45,133 nt of DNA, taken from an uncultured Eubacteriales bacterium. Lineage in GTDB: Bacteria > Bacillota > Clostridia > Christensenellales > Aristaeellaceae. Under the pieces are notes generated by a model. That model searched no databases. It had not been told where the DNA came from and saw only the letters and a list, made by a program, of their open reading frames with translations. Every line of letters starts with the position of its first letter. Position 1 is the stretch's first letter. The stretch spans positions 1-45,133 of the forward strand of contig CACWLY010000008.1 in assembly GCA_902761825.1 (NCBI GenBank), read 5' to 3'. Shown in pieces: positions 31,641 through 39,148 of this stretch. The translations under genes were made by a program, and so were the position numbers.

Positions 31641-33068
31641 TTACGGACCGGCGGACCCGGCGTCTTCGCCGGCCGCCCGCTCGCGCAGCTTATCGGCGGC
31701 TTCCACGCTGCCTTTTTCCGCCGCCAGCTGATACCATTCCAGGGCGGCGTCCTCCGTGCCGTACCGGTTTTCGGTGCACCAGCCCGTCATGTACATGGCG
31801 TCGCCGTCTCCCGCTTCTGCCGCTTTCCGGTACCAGAGGTAGGCCTGCCTTGGGTCTTCGGGCGTGCCGTATCCGAACTGATACATCAGGCCGGTATTGT
31901 ACATGCCTTCCGCGTTGCCGGATTCTCCCAGCTTTTTCATCCAGTAAAACGCCTGCGTGGGATCGGCGGCTGTGCCGATGCCGCTGCGGCAGCAGCGCGC
32001 CAGCTGGTACATGGCCAGGTCATACCCGGCATTCGCGGCTTTTTCATACCAGTAAAAGGCCTTTTCGGGATCGGCTTCGACGCCGTATCCGTCCTCGTAG
32101 CAGGAGGCGGCGTTGAGCATGCCGGAGGTATCCCCGGCCTCGGCCGCCCGCAGGTTCCAGGCGAACACCTGCGCGGGATCGACCGCCGTGCCGGTGCCGT
32201 TCATATAGCAGTTGGCAACGCCGGTCATGGCCTGGGTGTTTCCGGACTGGGCGGCCTTCAGATACCAGGAAAAGCACGCTTCGGGATCGGCTTCCACGCC
32301 CCAGCCCTTCTGATAGCAGTCGGCCAGGAGCAGCATGGCGTCCACGTTGCCCGCCTCGGCGGATACCTGCAAAAACTCGGCTTCTTCAGGCTCCAGTACG
32401 TCCTTTCGCGCGAAGGACACGATGGCCGCGCCGTAAATATCGAAGGAAAGCTGCTTGTTCTGACGGGTGATGATCGCGTTGCGCAGCAGCAGCGCGGAGG
32501 AAACGCCCAAAATGACCGCGGCGGAAAGGCCGATGATCCAGCCGTTGCGGCGCTTGCGCTGCTTTTCGCGGTCCACCAGCCGGTTGAAGCGGATATCCAG
32601 CAGGATCGCAAGCAGCTTCAGAAAGGCTTTGCTTTTGCCGATCTCCTGCGTGTTCGCGCCCAGCAGGTGCTGCCCGTCGATGCTGCGAAGCGCGGGCGGA
32701 TAGCATTCCAGGTCCGGATGGTCGCTTTCGGGCTCGCCCTCCACGATGAAGGGGATCACGTGATCAGAGCGGCCCAGGGAGAGAAAAAAGCTGATTTCAT
32801 CGTTGACCCAGCGGGAAGCCGCGCTGCTGGGAGAGCAGATCACGATCAGGTAACGGGAGGCGCTCAGCTCGCGGTGCAGCGCGGATTGCAGCTCCACGCC
32901 CGCCAGATCGGTCTGATCCCGGAAGACGCGCAGCTTGTTTCCCAGCGGCTTCTGCCCGATATCTTCTTTGGGAACGGGGGCGTTTTCCAGCCTTCGCTGC
33001 AGCCAGCGGCCCCATTTCAGGTCCCGGTGGCTGTAGCTGATGAAAGCGTCATAGACAATTTCACTCAT
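31641..33068 (-). CDS. TIR domain - transmembrane - Sel1-repeat protein
   Basis: A 475-residue membrane protein. Residues 5-110 form a TIR domain: YDAFISYSHRD (beta A), RVFRDQTDLAGVEL (BB loop region), and SRWVNDEISFF, where Glu91 sits at the position of the catalytic glutamate of NAD+-cleaving TIRs. A basic stretch (residues 168-174) precedes one membrane segment (about 177-198), so TIR is predicted inside and the C-terminus outside. Residues 228-465 hold about six Sel1-like repeats (A-x-x-LA-xxY-xxG-xGVxxDPxxAFxWYxKAA). The ATG overlaps the stop of the preceding gene by eight bases (ATGAGTGA), so it is translationally coupled to the RyR/Rossmann protein. I infer a signalling or defence effector with an external sensing arm; NADase activity is unproven. 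Confidence 0.88.
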   Translation of the reverse strand: MSEIVYDAFISYSHRDLKWGRWLQRRLENAPVPKEDIGQKPLGNKLRVFRDQTDLAGVELQSALHRELSASRYLIVICSPSSAASRWVNDEISFFLSLGRSDHVIPFIVEGEPESDHPDLECYPPALRSIDGQHLLGANTQEIGKSKAFLKLLAILLDIRFNRLVDREKQRKRRNGWIIGLSAAVILGVSSALLLRNAIITRQNKQLSFDIYGAAIVSFARKDVLEPEEAEFLQVSAEAGNVDAMLLLADCYQKGWGVEADPEACFSWYLKAAQSGNTQAMTGVANCYMNGTGTAVDPAQVFAWNLRAAEAGDTSGMLNAASCYEDGYGVEADPEKAFYWYEKAANAGYDLAMYQLARCCRSGIGTAADPTQAFYWMKKLGESGNAEGMYNTGLMYQFGYGTPEDPRQAYLWYRKAAEAGDGDAMYMTGWCTENRYGTEDAALEWYQLAAEKGSVEAADKLRERAAGEDAGSAGP

Positions 33069-34929
33069 GATCGGTCTCCTCCGCTTCTTTCAGCGCGGAC
33101 AGTATTTGCTTTACGGCCAGCACGTTGTTGCGGTCCATCTGTTTGTAATCGACGCTGCGGCCCGAAAGCTCGTTTTCCCGCGCGGAGAGCGCGTCCAGTT
33201 CCTCCCAGGGAATGAGACAGGCGTGCAGACGCCGCTTCATATCCTTGCTGACGGAGAGCGAGCAGCTGCCGCTCTGCTCCATCTGCCTGCGGTACAGCAC
33301 GGCGCGCTCGGCATGATCCTTGGCGGACATGGGCAAAAAGCCCATGACGTAGTGAAACGCGCACCAGCGCATATGCTCGGTGACAGCGAGGTTTTCAAGC
33401 GTATCGGCATCGGGCGGCCAGTCCCCGTCCAGCACCTGTTCGGCCGTTTTCCCGCAGGCGCGCAGGACGGCGGGATAAAAATCCGCGCTGGCCCGGCAGC
33501 TCATGCGGCTGAAATAGTCGCAGCGCTTCCAATCCTCCCGGGCGGAACGGGCGCTGTCCGCGTGGTATACGTGATTGATCTGCATGGCGAGGGCGTCCAT
33601 GCGCCCCACGTCGAGCATGCCGCTGCCGTACAGATTGGCGCGCTGCGTTTCCCGGCGCTCCTGATCCATGCAGAGAAAACCGTCGCGGCTGACCTGAATG
33701 ATCATCGGCGCGCGGCCGTTCCCGCGGAACCATTCGCCCAGGTCGTCGGCGATCTCGCGGTTATCATCCTTGCTGCCGGTGCAGAGCGCGACGCAGTCGA
33801 TCTTTTTCCTGTTTTCTTCCAGGAACGCGTAAAACTCATCGGATTTTCCGTCGACGGGATGGAAATTGATCGCGTATTGCCGCATTAGCGCGTGATCGTG
33901 CAAAAAACCGTTCTGCGGGCCGGGATCGAAAATATCCGCCTGAAAACGGCTGCCGCAGAACTGGCCGTTCTGGATCAGCTGGGTCAGCATGGCCCGGCCC
34001 ATGCGGCCGAAGCCCAGTATCACGGCGTTGAAATCCTCCCGCGCCTTTCCGTGCCCGTCAAAACCGATCATGTCGCAGGGCGGATGCTCGCGCATGACCA
34101 TGCGGGCAACAAGCTCGTAATCGTCGAAGGCCAGCACGCTTCCGTAGCCTTCGCCTTCAAGCGCCTGCAGGGCGTAGGCGTCTTCTCCCGCGCCCCTGAC
34201 AAGCAGGCTCGTCTGCTCCGGCCCGATCCCGCCTTCGGTCAGCACCTGCAAGAAGGACTGCGCATAGGCGAGGTTTTTCCTGCCGTCGGCATGCAGGGCG
34301 GCCAGTTCCAGGCGCCTGGAGCCCGGCTTCATGTTGATCTGGCGAAGAAAGCGCGCGGAGGGCGTTTCGCCTTCCTTGTCAAGCACGGCCCCGAAGCTGT
34401 TCAGCTCGCTCTCATACGCGGCGCTGCATTCCTGATCCACGAAAAACACCGAGCGGTGCTTCTGACGGGCCATGTAGCGGCCGTAGGACAGGGAATCGGG
34501 ATTGACGCCGTAGATCAGCAGCAGCGGGCCCCTGCGCAGAAGCGTCGCGCGGATGCGGCGCAGCAGCCGTTCGCCGAGCGACGCGATCACGGTGCTCGCC
34601 GTGATATAAAAAGCGAGAAAATGCCCCAGCCAGAATATGGTCAGCACCGCCTTATGCTGAAACCACGGCGCGTCCTGGATCGAGCCCAGATCGTTGATGC
34701 CGGCGAACATGCGGCACAGAGCCATCAGCGCCCGGACCACCGCGAGCATGCTCAGCCCTTCCTTCCAGGCGAAGCCGTAGCCGTACAGCACCGATCCGAT
34801 GCAGAACACGGCGAGCAGCGCCGCGCGGCTCGTTTTCCTGCGGAAGCTGCTGTTGACCGCGAGGTTGAGCACGCCGGCTACGAAGCACGCGGCGACCAGC
34901 AGGATCGCCGTCAATTCTTGTCTGATCAT
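33061..34929 (-). CDS. Membrane protein with two TrkA-like Rossmann regions and a divergent C-terminal RyR-like domain
   Basis: A 622-residue protein. Three or four hydrophobic segments occupy residues 7-25, 37-54, 60-75 and 95-118, but no K+ selectivity filter is present. After a basic linker come a Rossmann-like domain (LLLIYGVNPDSLSYGRYM near residue 137) and a second with a classic loop, VILGFGRMGRAML (GFGRMG at 306-311), as in TrkA_N/RCK proteins. Residues 517-622 resemble the RyR domain (EHMRWCAFH at the start, RRLHACLIPWEEL at 566-578), with a longer insert between the two blocks than in the neighbouring channel. It overlaps the upstream channel gene by four bases (ATGA) and the TIR gene by eight, pointing to a stoichiometric complex. 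It looks like a poreless paralogue of the channel. Confidence 0.8.
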   Translation of the reverse strand: MIRQELTAILLVAACFVAGVLNLAVNSSFRRKTSRAALLAVFCIGSVLYGYGFAWKEGLSMLAVVRALMALCRMFAGINDLGSIQDAPWFQHKAVLTIFWLGHFLAFYITASTVIASLGERLLRRIRATLLRRGPLLLIYGVNPDSLSYGRYMARQKHRSVFFVDQECSAAYESELNSFGAVLDKEGETPSARFLRQINMKPGSRRLELAALHADGRKNLAYAQSFLQVLTEGGIGPEQTSLLVRGAGEDAYALQALEGEGYGSVLAFDDYELVARMVMREHPPCDMIGFDGHGKAREDFNAVILGFGRMGRAMLTQLIQNGQFCGSRFQADIFDPGPQNGFLHDHALMRQYAINFHPVDGKSDEFYAFLEENRKKIDCVALCTGSKDDNREIADDLGEWFRGNGRAPMIIQVSRDGFLCMDQERRETQRANLYGSGMLDVGRMDALAMQINHVYHADSARSAREDWKRCDYFSRMSCRASADFYPAVLRACGKTAEQVLDGDWPPDADTLENLAVTEHMRWCAFHYVMGFLPMSAKDHAERAVLYRRQMEQSGSCSLSVSKDMKRRLHACLIPWEELDALSARENELSGRSVDYKQMDRNNVLAVKQILSALKEAEETDHE

Positions 34930-36467
34930 TTTGATTCCTCATTGTACAGAATGCCGATCTGTTCCCAGGCGAAGTCGTCCTTGGCTTTATCCGCCTCACT
35001 CAGCCGCTCATAGGGCACCATGCAGGGATGCGTGCGCCTTACGCTGTCCTTTTCCGGCCCGTAACGCCAGTTGTACAGCGCGTGGAAACGCGCCCAGCGT
35101 TCATGTTCGTTCAGGCGGAAAGGCTCTTTATCCCGGGCCGCCTGCCATACGGCGAAAGCCGCGCGGCAGCTTTCCGGCGTGACTTCGGCGGGCGGATCTC
35201 CGCTGAGCAGCAGGCGAAGCTTGGTCAGCAGGTGATCGCCCGAGGCGCGGTTGGATTCTTTGAGAAAAGCGGGCAGAGACTCCCAGGGAGCGTCGGATCC
35301 GGTGCTGCGGCAATAGGCCGCGTGCAGCAGCCGCCCCTGACGGTCGAGCCCGGAGCGCATGACGAGCTCCCGGGTAAAAACGGCGGCGGTGCAGTCGAGA
35401 TCGGCATGCGGCGCGGCGACGTGAACGGCCGCTCCCGCGGGGCAGTATTTGGAAAGCAGGGAGGCGTTCCGGATGTTCAAAGCGAAATCGTCGCCGCAGA
35501 AAATGATGCGGTCGGCCGATTCCGTCAGCTCATGCGAAGCGCACCACGCTTCGGAATGAAAGATCAGGCTGTCGTGCCGCGGGTCGTCGGGCTCGCCGAA
35601 AACCTGCGGAAGGGCGGGATGCAGGCTGCGGTAGGCCGTCCAGTCGCCGAACGCGTGGCAGACGCTTTTCACAAAGGGGATCCGGCAGTTTACGAGCACG
35701 GACTGATCCAGAAGCGCCTGCGCCAGCCTGCCGTCGCCGGCAAGCAGAACGACGCGCTCCTCCGCGCCGAGCGGATGCGTCTGCCAGTACAGGCGCGCGC
35801 AGCAGGTATACGCGTCGAAAAACCGGATATCCCCGGAGAGCGGCGATTCCGTTCCCCGGCAATACACGGCGCAGGGAAGCTCCCGCAAATCTTTCGCCTG
35901 CGAAAGGTTTTGCAGCTCGTCGTCCGAGATCAGAAAAACGCGGCAGGAAGCGGCGCTGCCCGCGATCCTGCGCGCGAATTGAACCGCGTCCGCCGAAGCG
36001 CAGAGCGTGCGCCGACGGGGAAAACGGTCGGGCGGGACCGCGGTCTGGTCGGTGTCGCAGAAAATGACGCGCGAATCGCTTTCGGCGGCGAGCACGTCGC
36101 GGGCCAGCGCGTCGGAAGCGGGATTGTACGCCGAAAAAACGTAGCAGTTCCCGCGCTGAACAGACCGCATGCGCAGCGCGGGCAGCAGGTCCCTGCGGAT
36201 CAGAACGGCAGCCGCGCCGATGACGCCGGCCAGAACGCCCATGCTCAGCAGCACAAAAATCAGGCTGATCACGCGCCCGGCGGGGGAAACGGGATACAGA
36301 TCGCCGTATCCTACGGTGGTCAGCGTGACCAGGGAATACCAGAAAGCGTCAAAGAGCGTGCGGATATTGGAGGAAGGAACGGCCCGCTCGCTGATTGTCA
36401 GCAGAAAAAGAAGCAGCATATAGACTGCCGCGGCGGCGAGAAAAAGGCTGAGCGTTCTTTTTTTCAT
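34926..36467 (-). CDS. K+-channel-like protein with TrkA-like region and C-terminal RyR domain
   Basis: A 513-residue protein. Two membrane helices (about residues 7-24 and 63-90) flank a pore loop with the potassium filter TVGYGD at 51-56, the Ion_trans_2 layout. Then follow two Rossmann-like strands and loops (CYVFSAYNPASDALARDVL near residue 108 and RVVLLAGDGRLAQALL near residue 238), resembling an RCK/TrkA_N gating unit, though the first loop is not a clean GxGxxG. Residues 454-505 are a clear RyR domain: EHERWARFHALYNWRYG, then RRTHPCMVPYERL and SEADKAKD. A CAGGAG site precedes the ATG. It is first of three overlapping genes. RyR domains in bacteria are thought to be ligand-binding modules; here one would gate an ion channel. 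Confidence 0.87.
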   Translation of the reverse strand: MKKRTLSLFLAAAAVYMLLLFLLTISERAVPSSNIRTLFDAFWYSLVTLTTVGYGDLYPVSPAGRVISLIFVLLSMGVLAGVIGAAAVLIRRDLLPALRMRSVQRGNCYVFSAYNPASDALARDVLAAESDSRVIFCDTDQTAVPPDRFPRRRTLCASADAVQFARRIAGSAASCRVFLISDDELQNLSQAKDLRELPCAVYCRGTESPLSGDIRFFDAYTCCARLYWQTHPLGAEERVVLLAGDGRLAQALLDQSVLVNCRIPFVKSVCHAFGDWTAYRSLHPALPQVFGEPDDPRHDSLIFHSEAWCASHELTESADRIIFCGDDFALNIRNASLLSKYCPAGAAVHVAAPHADLDCTAAVFTRELVMRSGLDRQGRLLHAAYCRSTGSDAPWESLPAFLKESNRASGDHLLTKLRLLLSGDPPAEVTPESCRAAFAVWQAARDKEPFRLNEHERWARFHALYNWRYGPEKDSVRRTHPCMVPYERLSEADKAKDDFAWEQIGILYNEESK

Positions 36468-36519
36468 GGCTGTCGTCTCCTGCAGGCGGTGTTCTGCTTC
36501 GTCGCGGAAGAAAACGCGC

Positions 36520-37548
36520 TTACCATTTGTTGTGTACTTTTTCGGCGAAGCCGGTCAGGTCGCGAACCTGTATGACCGTTCCGTCGTCCAGCACCGCCCT
36601 GCCGCTGAAACGCCCGAATACCTGATGCTGATCGGAGCAGATCAGCTTCAGATCGATACGGGCGCTGCGGTCCATGACGGGCAGGAAATCCATGGTAAAG
36701 CGCTGATCGCTGCTTGTGAAGGTCCAGGGGGAGAGATAGTCTTCTTTCCCGTCCTTTACGGGGATGTTGAAAACAACCTGATCGAGCTTATGGGCGACGC
36801 CGTCCACGAACAGCATGTTTTCGCTGGCCGCCGACGTATCGCCGAAGCCGTAGCCGATGTTGAAGCCGAAGCGATGCCCTTCGGCGATGCCGGAGGCCGA
36901 GCCCCAGTACCAGGTGTTGTCGTAGGTCCAAACGCCCCGGCCCCAGTCCAGCACGCCGAAGGAGGCGGCGGGCGAAAACAGGTATTCCCGCCCGTCGTAC
37001 ACGATCTTGCCTTCGGCGCGCATGCAGTTGATTTTCTGGTTGTAATAAAAGGCTTTCGGCTTTCCGGCGAAGGGCGTGACGATCACCATGCTGTCCCGGG
37101 GAAAATCGGTCAGCGTGATATCGAACAGGATGCTTTTTCCCTTGCCGAAATTCTCCATATGCCCGAAAAGCTGGCGCTTTTTACCGTCGTTCAGGAAGTT
37201 GATCTCATAATCCTTTCCCGCGGCGCGCACGTCGCCCTTCCGGCTGGTCTGGGGCAGATTGCGGCGTTTCGGCAGGATGCACATGCCGCTGTATGTATGC
37301 TGCTCGTTCCGTTCAAAATCGAGCAGCGATATGCTGTCCATGCTCATGTAGCCGTTGTCGGCCACGGTCAGCGCGATGCCGTAATTGTCGTTGCCGACAT
37401 AGTAATAATCCCATTCCTTCAGCCGCAGCCCGGAGGCTTTGACCCTGTTCCTTTCGTAATCCAGGATCAGGCCGGTCGCGTAGCCGCGGGCTGTGAGCTG
37501 ACCGTTTTCGTTGTGCAGATGATCGGGCTTTGTGATGCGCGTCTGCAT
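36520..37548 (-). CDS. DUF2804 domain protein
   Basis: A 342-residue soluble protein of the DUF2804 family, whose function is not known. Family marks are the N-terminal pattern LTARGYATGLILDYERN near residues 18-34, LRLKEWDYYYV near residues 41-51, a long set of beta strands, and GVLDWGRGVWTYDNTWYWGSASG near residues 198-220. The last recalls carotenoid/tocopherol cyclase-like beta barrels. AAAGGAGG precedes the ATG. It lies 22 bases after the HAD-MazG gene and 52 bases before the channel gene, all on one strand with no terminator between, so it is probably in the same transcript. Whether it belongs functionally to the TIR/RyR module is open. Confidence 0.8.
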   Translation of the reverse strand: MQTRITKPDHLHNENGQLTARGYATGLILDYERNRVKASGLRLKEWDYYYVGNDNYGIALTVADNGYMSMDSISLLDFERNEQHTYSGMCILPKRRNLPQTSRKGDVRAAGKDYEINFLNDGKKRQLFGHMENFGKGKSILFDITLTDFPRDSMVIVTPFAGKPKAFYYNQKINCMRAEGKIVYDGREYLFSPAASFGVLDWGRGVWTYDNTWYWGSASGIAEGHRFGFNIGYGFGDTSAASENMLFVDGVAHKLDQVVFNIPVKDGKEDYLSPWTFTSSDQRFTMDFLPVMDRSARIDLKLICSDQHQVFGRFSGRAVLDDGTVIQVRDLTGFAEKVHNKW

Positions 37549-37570
37549 GGCTGCGCCGCCTCCTTTGCGG

Positions 37571-38566
37571 TCAGATTCCGTATTTGTTCTTGTGTTCCCT
37601 GGCGTAATCGCGTTTCAGGTTTTTGCGGACCTTATCGTAATAAGCCCGGGCGAACTCGGTTTCGCTCACGCCGTAGCAGTTCAGCACGTCGTGAAAATAC
37701 ATGGCGGCGTCGGCCAATTCCTCCACCAGGCGGCCGCGGGCTTCGCCGGGGACCGTCAGATGATCCGAATCCACCTTCTTGACCACGTCGATCACTTCGC
37801 CCAGTTCGCCGATCAGCCACAGCAGCTGCCTGGGCCCGCGCTCGGGCGTGATCGCGCCCCAGGCGGGATGACGCTCCTGCTGCAGGTCCTGCAGGGCCAG
37901 CATATCGGATACGCGCAGATCGTCCGGCTTCTGCTCCCATACCAGATCCGCCGTCAATTCCAGCATGGTCGTATAGCGCCAGGGCGTATCGTAAGTGTCG
38001 AAGTAATGGCCGGGATCAAACAGCGCGCAGGACATGCCCGCGTTTTTTCCGCTGTCCAGATCGATGTCCCGGTCGCCGACCATGACGCATTGATCGGGGG
38101 AAAGGCCGTGCTTTTCCATCAGGTACAGCAGGGCGTCGGGAGCGGGCTTGCGGCGAAAACCGCGCGCTTCGGCCTCTTCGCTGGTCAGATAGTCGGTAAA
38201 GTACGGCGTCATCCCGTAATACGCCAGCGCGTCCAGGCTGGTCTTGTCCCGGTGCGTGTATAAATAATTGCGCCCGCCCGAAGCGCAGATGCTTTCAAGC
38301 AGACGCAATACGCCCTTATACGGGCGCATGGAATCGTATCCCTCTTCCTCGGCGTGCTCGCGGTAGCGCTGCCAGGCTTCTTCCTTGCGGCCGGGGCACA
38401 GCGTTTCCAGGGCGTGGCCCAGCGTGGTCTTGGAAAGCGGGATGATGGTTTCCAGCGGAACAATGATATTCATGTCTTTCAGGGCATTTTGAATGGCACG
38501 GTTGACGCGTGGGTACGTGTCAAACAGCGTGCCATCAAAATCCCAGAAGAAATCAGTAAATTTCAT
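37571..38566 (-). CDS. Fusion of HAD phosphatase and MazG-like nucleotide pyrophosphohydrolase
   Basis: A 331-residue two-domain enzyme. Residues 1-205 are a HAD hydrolase of the phosphoglycolate phosphatase/PgmB type: DFDGTLFDT at 9-17 (nucleophile Asp and general acid Asp), THRDK near residue 104, KPAPDALLYL near residue 139 and GDRDIDLDSGKNAG near residue 163. Residues 240-331 look MazG-like: WLIGELGEVIDVVKK with the E-x2-E metal pair, then VEELADAAMYFHDVL with E and D. It could hydrolyse a nucleotide to a monophosphate and then dephosphorylate it. The ribosome site is weak (AAAGAG), and the gene starts 21 bases after mscL. It is the second gene of the run leading to the TIR/RyR genes. Confidence 0.82.
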   Translation of the reverse strand: MKFTDFFWDFDGTLFDTYPRVNRAIQNALKDMNIIVPLETIIPLSKTTLGHALETLCPGRKEEAWQRYREHAEEEGYDSMRPYKGVLRLLESICASGGRNYLYTHRDKTSLDALAYYGMTPYFTDYLTSEEAEARGFRRKPAPDALLYLMEKHGLSPDQCVMVGDRDIDLDSGKNAGMSCALFDPGHYFDTYDTPWRYTTMLELTADLVWEQKPDDLRVSDMLALQDLQQERHPAWGAITPERGPRQLLWLIGELGEVIDVVKKVDSDHLTVPGEARGRLVEELADAAMYFHDVLNCYGVSETEFARAYYDKVRKNLKRDYAREHKNKYGI

Positions 38567-38587
38567 CCGGTATATATGCTCTTTCTT

Positions 38588-38983
38588 TTATTTCAGCTCG
38601 CTGGTGCAGTGCGGGCAGCGGGTGGCCTTGATGGAGATTTCGCTCTGGCAGAAGGGGCACACCTTGGTGGTGGGGGCGGCGGGTTTTTCGGCGGGCTTTT
38701 TCTTGAGGCTCTTGGCCTTGTTCATGGCCTTGATGACCAGGAACAGCACCAGCGCGGTGAGGATGAACTCCACCAGCACGGCCAGGAAGGAGATCAGGCT
38801 GCCGGCGAAACCGGTGCCGCCGTTCTCAAGCTTGGGCAGCGCTTCCAGGATGGGGTTCAGGAAAATGTCGATCACGGCGGTGACGACCTTGCCGAAGGCG
38901 GCGCCGATCACAACGCCGACGGCCATATCAACCACGTTGCCGCGCATCGCGAACTCTTTAAACTCGTTCAGAAACTTTTTCAT
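38588..38983 (-). CDS. mscL: Large-conductance mechanosensitive channel MscL with C-terminal zinc ribbon
   Basis: A 131-residue membrane protein. Residues 1-95 are MscL: an amphipathic N-terminus (MKKFLNEFKEFAMRGNVVDMA), TM1 with VGVVIGAAFGKVV, the periplasmic loop with LENGG, and TM2 around residues 60-85. It is then followed by a basic linker and, in place of the usual helical bundle, a zinc ribbon, CPFC-x10-CPHC at about residues 107-124. The channel opens under membrane tension to release solutes. AGAGGAG precedes the ATG and a good promoter lies upstream. It is the first gene of the minus-strand run that continues to the TIR gene. Confidence 0.93.
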   Translation of the reverse strand: MKKFLNEFKEFAMRGNVVDMAVGVVIGAAFGKVVTAVIDIFLNPILEALPKLENGGTGFAGSLISFLAVLVEFILTALVLFLVIKAMNKAKSLKKKPAEKPAAPTTKVCPFCQSEISIKATRCPHCTSELK

Positions 38984-39018
38984 AATGCAATATCTCCTCT
39001 CATTTGTTCGTTGCGTTT

Positions 39019-39047
39019 ATTGTAGCACGCGGCGTAGTGTAATTCAA
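39019..39047 (-). promoter_or_regulatory. Promoter of mscL and probably of the whole mscL-to-TIR run
   Basis: TTGAAT and TACAAT are 17 bases apart on the minus strand, 36 bases upstream of the mscL ATG. No other convincing promoter was seen inside the run to 31641. Confidence 0.7.
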
Positions 39048-39091
39048 GGGGAAAAACACAGAAAAGCCACAGAAAAGGCGGAGAAAACCTA

Positions 39092-39119
39092 TTGACTTCT
39101 CCCTGCGCCATTTTATAAT
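39092..39119 (+). promoter_or_regulatory. Promoter of the SDR epimerase gene
   Basis: TTGACT at 39092-39097 and a perfect TATAAT at 39114-39119 are 16 bases apart, 30 bases before the GTG start. It is divergent from the mscL promoter. Confidence 0.8.
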
Positions 39120-39148
39120 GAAAGAAAAAGCCAGAGGGGGATACAGTT

